Source: Planctomycetes bacterium GWF2_42_9
GTDB taxonomy: Bacteria; Planctomycetota; Phycisphaerae; Sedimentisphaerales; UBA12454
Direction: 5' to 3'
NCBI GenBank assembly: GCA_001825675.1
Contig: MHYA01000146.1
Location: forward strand, 37,747-81,534
DNA: 43,788 bases
Of this stretch, positions 27,588-37,200 are shown piece by piece. The notes under the pieces are model-generated. The model worked only from the letters and a program-made list of their open reading frames with translations. It did not search any database and had not been told where the DNA came from. A program made the position numbers and the translations under genes. Each line of letters starts with the position of its first letter. Position 1 is the stretch's first letter.

Positions 27588-28553
27588 CTACACGTGTATT
27601 CTTCTTCGGATCAAAGCAAAACTACCCAAGCCGAGTATCGCCATTGTTGCAGGTTCGGGTATCTCAGTAATCGTAAGATTGTCAAAGTAGGTCTGGTTCC
27701 AGGCATTCCCGGTTCCTACTGAATTCCCGCCATTCATAATGGCCCAACCATTCGCAACGATTGCGGGAGTAAGCTTGTAGACACCAGCCGTGTTGCTACG
27801 AAGCAATGCTCTATCACCACCCGCAGTCAAATCTGTAAAGTATGTATCATATGTGAATGAATAATTACCGCTGCCATCCGCAGCACCAATGGTAACTACC
27901 ATTTCTATTCTATACCAATCACCAGGCGTCATTACGCTGCCAATACCACTGCTGGGAGTGCCAATACCCTCGTGATTATTAGCATAAGTACCATCCATAT
28001 AGTACCAGGCTCCAGTTGTCGTTCTCAATACACCCATACAATCTTGGGTGCTGCCTGTACCAACACCACGGAGGGTTTGGTTTCCGAAATAACCAAAGCC
28101 ACCCGCACTCTGCTGCGTAGTATTGGTGGGTTGTGTCATAATATAGAATAATCCACAATTATCGGCAGCATAGGCGTCGTTGGCATTCATGTATTCACCT
28201 GAGAAAACATATTGGTGATTAACATTAATGGCTACCCCTGTTCCAAAGCCACAGTACAAGCCACGACCGCTGCCTGGCGTCCTGTAGATACTTTGACTCT
28301 GCGAGCCTGAATAAGCAACAGAGTTGGTGACGACGCTTGAGTAGTTCTGTTGTCCTGAGTATCGGACCCAGCGTGTGCCTGTATCCGGCATCAGCCATGC
28401 AGTCTCGTCATTTGTTAGCGGATAATCAGTTGTAATCAGAGCTGCACCGTTACTGTGGTTCTCAAAACCATCATAACCGATAATGACATCGGCTCTCGCC
28501 TGACCCACCAACGCAATTCCTAACACCAACGTAATCAAATTGACATGTTTCAT
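27588..28553 (-). CDS. PEP-CTERM sorting-domain protein
   Basis: 321 residues from the ATG at 28553, which follows GGAGAGAAA; the in-frame upstream TTG at 28568 is inside that box. The signal peptide MKHVNLITLVLGIALVGQARA leads into a beta-rich middle (ADVIIGYDGFENHSNGAAL.., YFDNLTITE) resembling a carbohydrate-binding jelly roll. The tail is IPEPATMAILGLGSFALIRRR: PEP motif, transmembrane span and basic end, the exosortase sorting signal. The protein should be exported and processed by an exosortase outside this window. A tandem repeat lies in the leader at 28614-28656. The function beyond surface or matrix display is not known. Confidence 0.85.
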   Translation of the reverse strand: MKHVNLITLVLGIALVGQARADVIIGYDGFENHSNGAALITTDYPLTNDETAWLMPDTGTRWVRYSGQQNYSSVVTNSVAYSGSQSQSIYRTPGSGRGLYCGFGTGVAINVNHQYVFSGEYMNANDAYAADNCGLFYIMTQPTNTTQQSAGGFGYFGNQTLRGVGTGSTQDCMGVLRTTTGAWYYMDGTYANNHEGIGTPSSGIGSVMTPGDWYRIEMVVTIGAADGSGNYSFTYDTYFTDLTAGGDRALLRSNTAGVYKLTPAIVANGWAIMNGGNSVGTGNAWNQTYFDNLTITEIPEPATMAILGLGSFALIRRRIHV

Positions 28554-28613
28554 TTTCTCTCCTCTCAAAAGGTTTTAATTAAGAATTTAAACAATACTTC
28601 CCAAATGACTTTA

Positions 28614-28656
28614 TATGTTACAATGTCCTCCTTATGTTACAATATATGGTCCTCCT
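28614..28656 (-). repeat. Tandem repeat in the leader of the PEP-CTERM gene
   Basis: Two adjacent units share TATGTTACAAT and GTCCTCCT; the second has five extra bases (28614-28632 and 28633-28656). On the minus strand each reads AGGAGGAC, then ATTGTAACATA, so each carries a perfect Shine-Dalgarno-like box although no start codon follows nearby. The units overlap the presumed promoter and leader. Confidence 0.6.
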
Positions 28657-28739
28657 TAAAAATATAACAATAATAAACAGATGAGACATTTCCATGTAGC
28701 TACACACTGCACAGAATTCCAAAGCTCTAATGTAAAACC

Positions 28740-30446
28740 TTAGGGTAACAAGTTAGCACTCTGGTACCACTGAGATGCAATTACTGTAAAATCCTTAAAA
28801 CTAATGGTACCATCTCTATCCAAGTCTCTTTGCTGTATAGCCACCGAATTCAGAAAGTTCTGTATCGTCACAGAATTTTGTGAAACATACAGGTAGTCAT
28901 AATAATACTGACCATATGTAACACCGCCGACATCACCAATCATGAGTTGGTCGTACGGGTGCGACGCTGCGGTAGATGTGTCCACATATATAGTTGTAAT
29001 TTCGTCCCATTTACCTGTGATTTGGTTTTGGAAGTACATTGTCGCGCTATTTAAATGACCGGCGGCAGGTGATAGAACAAAACTCATTGTAATAAATCCA
29101 GCTGTATCCGCATAGCCATTTCCAGGAGTAAACATATGCGGCCAAAATCTTATTATGAGATTGCCATACAAACGCTCTCGTAAATAAAAAGCGGCTTCAT
29201 TTGTAGAGTCAGTATTGCTAAGCCGCCATCGGCACTGTACAAGTGTCGGAAGTTTGACGTTAAAGTAGTTTGAGTCATATTTAAGTGGAGGCCCAGCGAC
29301 GTAATTAGGGTCTCTAATGTTAAGATATGCCAAAGCACTACCACCGCAACAAGTATCATTGCTATGAGGCGAATAGACCTCAAGAATTCCATCATTATAT
29401 GTTCTTTGGGGGCTCACAGTTTCGTACGTGAATCTCGGCCTTCCATTAGCAGGCCTGTCATTTATGTTATTGATATCCCAGTGCGCAACATCCCATACAG
29501 GCGCAGCTGGAGACACAGAATTCCCAAGCCACACTACATTCAATAAGGCTATATCGTTAAAATCAACTTTACAATCGCCATTAAGATCACCGCTAAAATT
29601 CTGTCCGAGAATTTTTTTATCTTGGCAATCTATAGCCTCAGTGGCTATCCTCATATTATCAAAATAGTTGTGCACACCGTTTCCACCCTCAGATCGCATC
29701 TTTAAAATGAATCCGTTCACGTCATGCACGTTTCCCGAAGCAAATGGCAAATCGATGTCTCCACGCAACCATTTTCCGTCAGAACCATTACTTGTACCAT
29801 GCTTTCTGATCCACGTATCATAGTATCCTATACCACTTCCATCATTCCATGTTTTGACGTAGACCTTTATATCAGCCCATTTTCCAATGCAGTCATTAAT
29901 ATAGTGAGTACCCTCCACATAAACTGGGCTGACGTCTGGATTAGCTGCTATTTCGACAGCAGTTCTCGGACCATGTTGCCAGTTCAAACTCCCCAGAGTA
30001 GTATTATAATGACCAATTCCGCAAAACTCGGACACAAGGATGTCATACCAATAAGATGTGTTGTCTACAAAAACCATAGATGACCCCAAAACCCCGCTTA
30101 CATCTCGGTAAAACACCGACCATGAAGCAATAAACGATTCGTTTGTATTTATGGGTGCCATGTTTGACGTTCCTATCGTACTTCTGTTGCCAGTTCCAGC
30201 ACTGATTCTTAAGCTCTTATTGTTTGCGTCAACTGGGTCATTCGCTATTGACGGATCACCAGTACTGCCAGACGGCACAGGCTGCCACAAACCATTTACA
30301 TCTGTTAGCAAACCATCCCCTGATGTGGGCACCTGCCCGATGGGAAAGCTGGAGCTCTGAAAGTCGCTATTCATTGCAATTTTAGCTGTTACCAGCCCTG
30401 GCATGACGCCTAGAATAATTCCGAATATCAACGCCTTTTTCAACAT
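28740..30446 (-). CDS. Secreted protein with two dockerin-like segments
   Basis: 568 residues from the ATG at 30446, which has the better spacing (GGAGG six bases upstream) than the ATG at 30452. The signal peptide is MLKKALIFGIILGVMPGLVTA. Two beta-sandwich halves (about 25-275 and 335-535) look like paired carbohydrate-binding or polysaccharide-lyase-like folds. Two dockerin/EF-hand type calcium loops are seen: GDLNGDCKVDFNDIALLNVVW (about 288-308) and, at the C-terminus, RDLDRDGTISFKDFTVIASQWY. In PVC bacteria such segments may bind cohesin-like partners on the surface. It lies between the pseudopilin and the PEP-CTERM gene and is probably coexpressed with them. Catalytic activity cannot be assigned. 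Confidence 0.75.
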   Translation of the reverse strand: MLKKALIFGIILGVMPGLVTAKIAMNSDFQSSSFPIGQVPTSGDGLLTDVNGLWQPVPSGSTGDPSIANDPVDANNKSLRISAGTGNRSTIGTSNMAPINTNESFIASWSVFYRDVSGVLGSSMVFVDNTSYWYDILVSEFCGIGHYNTTLGSLNWQHGPRTAVEIAANPDVSPVYVEGTHYINDCIGKWADIKVYVKTWNDGSGIGYYDTWIRKHGTSNGSDGKWLRGDIDLPFASGNVHDVNGFILKMRSEGGNGVHNYFDNMRIATEAIDCQDKKILGQNFSGDLNGDCKVDFNDIALLNVVWLGNSVSPAAPVWDVAHWDINNINDRPANGRPRFTYETVSPQRTYNDGILEVYSPHSNDTCCGGSALAYLNIRDPNYVAGPPLKYDSNYFNVKLPTLVQCRWRLSNTDSTNEAAFYLRERLYGNLIIRFWPHMFTPGNGYADTAGFITMSFVLSPAAGHLNSATMYFQNQITGKWDEITTIYVDTSTAASHPYDQLMIGDVGGVTYGQYYYDYLYVSQNSVTIQNFLNSVAIQQRDLDRDGTISFKDFTVIASQWYQSANLLP

Positions 30447-30498
30447 CTTCATCCTCCTTTTTAAATAATCGAACTATAAAATATTGCTCTAAAACATG

Positions 30499-31305
30499 CT
30501 ATTTGACCATCCATATTTTGTCCCTCCAATGATTAGTCCTTGTGTCAGGATTAAGTTCTTGTATTATTTCCTTTGCTACAGGAGCGCAATGTCCATCAAC
30601 AAATGAAGTCATAAATCCCGAAGGATGACGGTTTGGAAAAAACCAGTCTCCTCGTTTCATTCCGAAAACTATCAATGGTTGTTCTTGCACCATTGCGTAA
30701 TGATATGCTGATGGATAAATATACTCAACATCTCGTGAGTCTGTGAACATCATTACATCAGATGGCCTTTTCACGTCAATTATCTTGCGAGCCCGATTTG
30801 TAACCCAATCATATAATCCGTAGCCCGAGTCGTATGTCTGGGCATGTGCTCCCACCATATAAGCATAAGTTAGAACAGGTACCCCTTGACTTTCACCCAT
30901 TCCGCTAGTACTGTTCTTGTTCTTTTCAGAAGGGCACTGCAATTTAATCCAAACCTTGTTATATGCCTGTTTCTCTTCCGGAGTTATGAATTGCCATATC
31001 TTGACTCCGGGTTGTTTGGTAGGGTCAAAATACGGTGTAAGCCTAGTAAACCACCCGTTCGTTTTATCCGGGCTGCCATTATTTGACCACCGTCCTGCTA
31101 CGACCGAACCATTATTCGCCATACTGTACATTTGCATAACGGTACCAAACTGCTTCATTAAATTCATACACACTATCTGCCGTGCTTGCTCACGTGCCCT
31201 TTGGAGCGACGGCATGAGGATACTCAGTAACAATGCTATAATTGCTATTACTACAAGCAATTCTACTAATGTGAAACCAGTTTTTACTTTTTGCGTGTGA
31301 AACAT
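30499..31305 (-). CDS. Type II secretion/prepilin-type protein (H-x9-DG family)
   Basis: About 268 residues. The prepilin signature TGFTLVELLVVIAIIALLL, with cleavage after G (12, counting from 31311), is followed by a long hydrophobic helix and the usual LQRAREQARQIVCMNLMKQF, where the cysteine is typical. The C-terminus has SFVDGHCAPV, the H-x9-DG-type end common to many planctomycete pseudopilins. The start at 31305 follows GGAGG at good spacing; the ATG at 31311 is alternative. The protein is inserted in the inner membrane and processed by prepilin peptidase. In saccharide loci these proteins are co-regulated with secreted hydrolases, and the operator-like site at 31631-31647 about 330 bp upstream fits that. 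Confidence 0.85.
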   Translation of the reverse strand: MFHTQKVKTGFTLVELLVVIAIIALLLSILMPSLQRAREQARQIVCMNLMKQFGTVMQMYSMANNGSVVAGRWSNNGSPDKTNGWFTRLTPYFDPTKQPGVKIWQFITPEEKQAYNKVWIKLQCPSEKNKNSTSGMGESQGVPVLTYAYMVGAHAQTYDSGYGLYDWVTNRARKIIDVKRPSDVMMFTDSRDVEYIYPSAYHYAMVQEQPLIVFGMKRGDWFFPNRHPSGFMTSFVDGHCAPVAKEIIQELNPDTRTNHWRDKIWMVK

Positions 31306-31311
31306 CTGCAT

Positions 31312-31696
31312 ACCTCCATTCTTATAACAATATCAACCAAAATCTCTGCCTCAAATTGCTTCGAACATTGCCAATTTCCTTCCAGCCCAAACGCTGGAAC
31401 TGCTTAACACCATCTCTCCTGTGTTAAACGCTGTGAATACAATGATACAATATTTAACCATCATATGTCAAGTATATAACTGAAACAATATCTCTATTTT
31501 TCCTTAAGCAGTTCCATAATTTGAATAGTGAACACCTCTTCGTTACTCCTGAAATATATAAACATGCCCTTTTTGCCTCAATAACGCGTGTCATGTCAAA
31601 ATAAAAAGATGAGTTATCACGAAGGCAACTGTGAACACTATGATATCATTCTATCAAAATTTGCATTTTTCTTTTGAAATAATCTATCCATGATGA
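31312..31696. other. Leader and regulatory region upstream of the pseudopilin gene
   Basis: No gene is seen. It contains operator-like site 3 (31631-31647) and a partial copy, AGTGAACACC near 31542-31551. The remainder is AT-rich leader sequence without a repeat I can define. Confidence 0.5.
31631..31647 (-). promoter_or_regulatory. Operator-like site 3 upstream of the pseudopilin gene
   Basis: The minus strand reads GATATCATAGTGTTCAC, with TATCAT and CATAGTGTTCAC identical to site 2. Here no good -35 is found 16-18 bp upstream, so the conservation cannot be explained by a shared promoter alone. It favours a protein-binding site, presumably for the GntR-LacI regulator. Confidence 0.5.
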
Positions 31697-31825
31697 TTAA
31701 TCGCTTTGGCCATTAGCTTCGATTATATGTACCCGGTGTGTAAGCCTGTCGAGCAACGCCCCAGTGAGCCCCTCGGAGCCCAGCACTTCAGTCCAGCATG
31801 AACGGCAGATTGGTTGTCACAAATA
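31697..31825 (-). mobile_element. IstB (IS21 helper ATPase) C-terminal remnant
   Basis: The minus strand reads VTTNLPF, then after a 2-base deletion WTEVLGSEGLTGALLDRLTH and RVHIIEANGQSD followed by a stop at 31697. These are the final boxes of IstB (sensor and arginine-finger region DRL). The Walker motifs and istA are absent, so it is dead debris. Confidence 0.75.
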
Positions 31826-31877
31826 ATATTGGTGCGTTTATATGGCAGGATGACAACATCGAACAGTAATTCCGAAC

Positions 31878-32159
31878 CTATTTTATTATAAGTGAAGCAA
31901 TATTCGCCCAGACCGATGTCAATGATCCTTGCTGGCCGATCCTGGTTTCATCCTGGAACCAGACTTCGATAATTTGTCCGGGTTTTCCTGCCCGACTGTG
32001 TGGATAAAAGGGCGTCTTTAAGCTATTGATCCATTGCAGCGGCATAACAGTGTCTGTGGCCAGGATTTGGTTTAAGGCAGGCAAGCCCAAGGCTATAAAC
32101 TTGACGATCGTAAGCGAAAGGTTGGTCAGGAAATCAGCCAACTTACCTCTGGTAACCAT
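31878..32159 (-). mobile_element. IS630-family transposase remnant
   Basis: The frame includes QIIEVWFQDETRIGQQGSL and TSVWA, the IS630 catalytic box around the first Asp of the DDE triad (FQDE). Only this middle piece is intact; the frames before it (up to about 32300) are broken and the C-terminal part is replaced by the IstB remnant. The piece is inactive. Confidence 0.7.
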
Positions 32160-32627
32160 CCCCTGAGTGTCTCACGCTGCTCATCATTAAGCACGTTACT
32201 TTGTTGGTCAAATATTTCTTTGTCATACGGCAAGTCAACCAATAGTATTTCTAAAGCCTGAGCTAAATTGGCAGCATCACTTTTAGAAATTTCCTGCCCG
32301 TCATTACTATCATACGAACCATCCCAATCTTCAGACCCCCCTCACCATATCGTCATCGCTGTATTCTGCCGGACGAAAGCCATACTTTTTTCAAAAGTTG
32401 TTCCTACTTGTCCCAATCATATAACGAGCAACCTACCTTCATCTCTGTAGGGGAAGTTGAACTGTCAACCGCCTTGACAGTAGGAAATAAGATTTATCAA
32501 CATGTTGATAAAGCAAGGCAGCTTTTGATTTGTGCACAAAAGATAGAAGTGGAGCCATTAAGGAGATTAAAGAGGAGAAAATTTCCAGCAAATGAAAAGA
32601 GAATCTTCCTTTCTCTTAAAGTTCAAG

Positions 32628-32680
32628 ACATGTCGTCCTGAACACGAATGCCGACTCGTGTGTCGGCAACAACTACATGT
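32628..32680 (+). repeat. Stem-loop flanked by ACATGT boxes upstream of the ParB-like gene
   Basis: TGCCGAC (32649-32655) pairs with GTCGGCA (32662-32668) around a 6-base loop. Outside it ACATGT at 32628-32633 and at 32675-32680, plus GT and AC, extend the inverted symmetry. GTTAGCGGC follows at once. There is no U-run, so a simple terminator is unlikely. It could be a leader structure or a recombination site. Confidence 0.5.
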
Positions 32681-32724
32681 TAGCGGCAAATTATACCGCA
32701 ACATTAAAGGAAAGGAAGAAGAAA

Positions 32725-33765
32725 ATGTCGGATTCATTAAAATCTCAAATGGACTCATCTAGTCTGGAAATTTCAGAATCATCGGAACCCCAGGTGGTCA
32801 TCAACTTGGATCTTGATGCACTGCTGAATCAGTTTGGCGGTTTCAAACTTGGCACAGATCAGCAAGATGCCACAAGCCCAGAAGCAGAAAAGCAGCGAAA
32901 AGATGGTCATTTTGAAACCATCAAAACACAGTTACAAGCTGAAAACTATGTAGCACCGTTCAAAGTATATAGGGACGGTGACAAGCTTGTAATAATTGAT
33001 GGAAGACATGAAGAATTCGAAGCAGCAGAATCACTCGGACTCAAGATAACCTACCAACTTTATGATTGCATAAAAAATGTTGATGAAGCCAAGTCTTTCA
33101 TGATTCTGCAACTGCTTTCAAAGCCTAATTTCAGTGCGGCACAAAGAATGTTCATGGTTCTCAACCTTTCACATGTCTTCAGCACGAAAGGCAAAGCACA
33201 GCAAGGCACAAGAACAGATTTGAAACCTGATGTCTTGGAAAGCTTCAAACCCCATAATTCAAATTCGGAATGTGCTAAATTCGCCAATGTGGGTTTGGCT
33301 CGATGGAATGAGTTCAAGGCTCTTTGGAATGATCTTCAAAAGCCTGAAGGCAAATGCCATTTGGACAAAGAGAGAGTTAGGGATTTGCTCGAAGGTATTC
33401 GCACAGAGCAATTGTCAGTGCATGGTGCTTATGGCAAATTGAGAGATGCCCGCAAATCAAATAAGGAAAGAAACGATTTCAGTAAAAAAAATCCCTTAAA
33501 GGCGCCCGTAGCAGTTTCGGTTACGGCTGCGCCAGCCATTTCTAAAGCATCCGGTTCAGATAATGTTGCAACCAATAAGCACATGATGGTGTACCAGAAT
33601 TTTGACCTCACCAAAAGATATGAAAATACTGTCTCGTGCGGAAACAACATCGATGTTCTCAAAGCATTGCCTGACAACTCCGTTGACATGTGTTTATTTT
33701 CACCCGATTACAATGTAAATCTTTCCTATAACAACGAATGTGTTCACCTGCATCTACAACAATAG
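32725..33765 (+). CDS. ParB-like nuclease-domain/DNA methyltransferase fusion, 3'-truncated
   Basis: 346 residues from the ATG at 32725, which has AAGGAAAGGAAG upstream; the frame is open from 32677. Residues 75-110 carry the ParB/sulfiredoxin-type motif (PFKVYRDGDKLVIIDGRH, then EAAESLGL). A helical stretch with FSAAQRMFMVLNLSHVF follows, as in phage and island ParB proteins. From about 305 the start of an N4/N6 amino-methyltransferase appears: SCGNNIDVLKALPDNSVDMC, then LFSPDYN, the catalytic motif IV, but with D where a second P is usual. The frame then enters sequence antisense to the convergent nuclease gene and stops, so more than 200 residues of the methyltransferase are missing. It would originally modify DNA as part of a mobile element or a restriction-type system. 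Confidence 0.7.
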   Translation: MSDSLKSQMDSSSLEISESSEPQVVINLDLDALLNQFGGFKLGTDQQDATSPEAEKQRKDGHFETIKTQLQAENYVAPFKVYRDGDKLVIIDGRHEEFEAAESLGLKITYQLYDCIKNVDEAKSFMILQLLSKPNFSAAQRMFMVLNLSHVFSTKGKAQQGTRTDLKPDVLESFKPHNSNSECAKFANVGLARWNEFKALWNDLQKPEGKCHLDKERVRDLLEGIRTEQLSVHGAYGKLRDARKSNKERNDFSKKNPLKAPVAVSVTAAPAISKASGSDNVATNKHMMVYQNFDLTKRYENTVSCGNNIDVLKALPDNSVDMCLFSPDYNVNLSYNNECVHLHLQQ

Positions 33766-34048
33766 CAAAATATGGCACACATCCAAATGCTTCACAAGCA
33801 GCTGTTGCTTTGTCAAAATTCTCGTTAGATATTGTGAGATAAGTAGTTTCTTTTCCAATATTGCGACTTCTACTTTTAACTGAAATACCCATCACCTCAC
33901 CAGTGCATGTATTTTTGGCGATGATGTCAATACCCGTATGATCTACAAAAGCACATTCAAAACCGTATTTCGAAAGCCAGTAAAGCACAAGTGCCTCACC
34001 AAAATCACCTGTAATTTTTGAATGTCTTGAGCTTTTACTAAGTTCCAT
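33659..34048 (-). CDS. PD-(D/E)XK-like putative nuclease, 3'-truncated
   Basis: The likely start is the ATG at 34048 (MELSKSSRHSKITGDFGEA); the frame is open to 34141. The core has GDFGEALVLYWLSKYGFECA, then VDHTGIDIIAKN and GISVKSRSR, that is E, a D in GID, and the x-V-K of a PD-(D/E)XK or Holliday-resolvase-like fold, then CVPYFAIVVDAGEHIRCY. After that (about 33740) the frame runs antisense into the methyltransferase fragment and loses resemblance, so the last few dozen residues are foreign. Function as a DNA nuclease is inferred from the fold. It is downstream of the RT-nitrilase gene on the same strand and may once have formed a defence or element module with it. Confidence 0.55.
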   Translation of the reverse strand: MELSKSSRHSKITGDFGEALVLYWLSKYGFECAFVDHTGIDIIAKNTCTGEVMGISVKSRSRNIGKETTYLTISNENFDKATAACEAFGCVPYFAIVVDAGEHIRCYRKDLHCNRVKINTCQRSCQAML

Positions 34049-34088
34049 AATAACATGCTCTTTTTGGTTTATCACTTTTACCTCAAAT

Positions 34089-34193
34089 CTAAAATACGAT
34101 GCCTTCATATTTTGACGCACAGCCATGGCAACAATCATCACTGATAGTGCGATCCGAAATAAACTTCTGTTTGCAGTGTTTACAGGTAATCAA
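34089..34193 (-). CDS. Possible 34-residue zinc-ribbon protein
   Basis: A TTG start at 34193 with GGGAAGC about 8 bases before it opens a frame that reads ITCKHCKQKFISDRTISDDC, then CHGCASKYEGIVF. Two CxxC pairs (CKHC, CHGC) form a treble-clef or zinc-ribbon pattern. It sits between the RT-nitrilase stop (34243) and the PD-(D/E)XK-like start (34048) on the same strand. It may be a real small partner protein or a fragment of a larger gene. The cysteine pattern is the only evidence. Confidence 0.35.
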   Translation of the reverse strand: MITCKHCKQKFISDRTISDDCCHGCASKYEGIVF

Positions 34194-34242
34194 CTCAGCT
34201 TCCCTTGATTTGAACCATCATGCGATCTATCATCAAGCTCTA

Positions 34243-37200
34243 TTATCGATTTCTAGTTTGAACTTTGCACTTTCCACATTCATAGCACATATTTCGCTTT
34301 TTCATTATACCTGCTGGTGGAGTTTTATATTTCTTACATGATTTACTTCTTAAAGACGACAATGGAAGTTCCAAGAATTTGATAGAAATCTGATCCTCAC
34401 CATGTGAATGTATAATTGTGCGTTCGTGCCTCTCTGCAAATGGAGCTTGAGCAGTAGATCCTCCGTATAGGCCACTATTTGATATTATAATATGTTGATA
34501 CATATGATATCTTAATGCGGTTGCCATGTTGTCGAATAGGTCCACATTCTTATTGAGTGCCGAGATGATATAGCAGTTCGAAACATCTCTTAAATCCGCC
34601 GCCAAACGAATATCAGTTGCATCATAACATATTGATGCCGTGATTTTAAAAGGCTTGCAGCCTGGCCTATTTATGTCAACAATCCACTGGCATGGTCGAT
34701 AACCTTCTAGCCCTATTATGTCCGCTTCATCTTTAGCAAGATGCTGTTTACCTTGTCTTAAAATATCTAATGACCAAGATTCATTCTGTTGATGAGGTAT
34801 TATCCATATGCCTTCATTTACCAATTTATTTTTCTTTAACGAATGGCAATGATAGATCAAACCACCAAAAATAATGCATTTGTAGTTAATTGCTAATTTA
34901 GTCAAACTGTAAACATCTTCAGGATGGATCGATAATTCAGGCAGGACAATTAAATCAACATACTGTGAACCTAATATACTAGGCGTATGTGTCTTCCTCG
35001 CCCTAAACATTGAATCAATGCACTTGAGCACTGTCATGAAATGGTTTCTCTGTCTGTGACGAATAGCTTGGTCGTTGATTTCTGGAGATTCTTCCAGTTC
35101 TGATGGAGATGGCAAAACAGTTTGCACTAATGCTATCTTGAATCTGTTATTTTGTAATTGGCTTGTTATGGGAAATTCAATAATAGGTAGTAACGAGTGC
35201 TTAGCATATGTTTGGGTGAGTATTTTAACTCTCTCATTGATAAGTTTTTTGAATTCGTTAAGCGTTTTAAAATGAATGCCGAAAGAACTACGTATTTCCT
35301 GCCCTGGCCACGTTAATAGTATAGAGATTAGCTCAGTAATCCATGGCGAAATAGGAATGTCCGATGTACCAAGCCAACTTCTTCCCATAAACATGCCAAA
35401 TTGCCTTCGATACCATGTTGTTTTGATGCCATAATACCTACGCTCAATAAGTTTCAGGCTTGGTTCTATGAAGCGATAGCTGCTATCCGCCATACCTGTA
35501 ATTGCAGATCGCATAAGCTGACCTATGGCTTTTTTCCATCTTAAATTATCTGGTAGCCACTCTGATTGTTTAAATCTGATATCAGTAGTGCCTTTTCGAA
35601 TCGATACACTTAAATCGCAGTCCTTACATGGATTGCAAATGGCATCCCAATCTTGAGATTCTAATATCAGATTGCTTGGTGATATCATATCCATTGATGA
35701 CCAAAGAGATGGCCATACCTTTAGTATAGCTGTCACTAGTCTCAGTAAACCAACCTCATGGCGGAAGGGATTTAGTTCTTGATTCGACACATCTAACAGT
35801 GAAATAGCGTGCTGTATGCTTTTTTCTTTGGATGTTTTTATGTATGAAGATGCAATTGTTCTGACAGGCCCTTTAGAATATTTCCAAATAGTACTACTTA
35901 ATTCAGGACATTCAGAAATGACAGTCGACAAGTAGTAATGGCGCATATCTGGAGATGATAAATTTTCCATTAATAGGCACAATGACTTTCCGTATTTTGC
36001 CCGATTACCCTGGATACGAAATCCAAGCAAAAGAAGAGCAAATGTGTTTAACAGTTCATCAGAACCACTATGCATTGGCATAGCAATACTATCAGATTTA
36101 AGTATTACGTGAAGAGACGAATAAATATTGGCATGTTTCAAATTGATGACAGGCTCGTCTTGTAACGCCAAATAAAGCAGTAATTGTTGCTGTACATACC
36201 ATGGCAGCGTGTCTGCTTTAAGCATATCCCTTGCAAATACTGATAAGCTATTTCTGAAATCATCAATGTTAACATGGTCTCCACGAGGCAACTCTTCCGC
36301 ATCATGCACAAAACCAATCTGGGTTGCTCCAGCTCGATATATTTCCGAAATACAATAGTAGCAGGTCATCTGAATATTCTGCGATCCTTTCAAATGTGTC
36401 TTGATCAAGTCCAAAACTGTTTTCAGCACTTGGTGGTTTGGGCAAATATCGAAAGCAATACTGAGTAATCTTATATTAGAGGGATCTTCTATGAATTTTG
36501 CTACTAACTTTCTTGCAATGATATCCATTTTAGCATCCACATCTGTTCTGGATATTTCTTTGGATGCTTGTTCGTCATTACTAAGAACTCTCACAAGGCG
36601 AAGGGTCTTTTTAAGACGATGAGCTGCAAATCTGCGTATTGTATCATTTTTTACATCAGGCTTTAAGTCAACCAAACGGATAATTTCATCATCATCTCGC
36701 TTCTTTCGAGTGGCGGCAACGTCTAATAGACCTTGAAGCGTTTCTGTCGTTTCCCAAGCTGTTTGAATATCCATTGGTCCAGATATTTTGTTTTGCGTAT
36801 GTTCCATAGTCCTTGAAATAGGAAGCTTATTCTCTGTCTGCCAACTGCAAATGAATGAGGTTTTATCCCTGTTTACAAGAAGTCCAGGTGCATTCCGCAA
36901 TAAGACTTTGTCACTCAACTGAATAAATTGATCGGTTGGCGGACTTTGATCAGACTTATCTGCGACAAGGATGAATCGCATATCATCCACATAGCGGCAA
37001 TAATCATATACCACCCAATTAGTTTGAGGGATTTTAGTGTCTACCAATCCTGTTATTGCACGATCGAAATCTAATAAAACAATATTGGCAAAAAACCCTG
37101 ATGCAACAAGGCCTTGTGGCAAAGCCAAAGGCTTACTACTCTCAATTTCCAGGGCGCTGCAAGACTTGATTGTACGTATGCTTTCGGAATCCCACCTCCA

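Noticed and set aside
32408-32641. 77-residue plus-strand frame before the ParB-like gene
   Set aside because: No recognisable family, no convincing ribosome-binding site, and it lies next to transposase debris. It could be a real small protein but I cannot support it.
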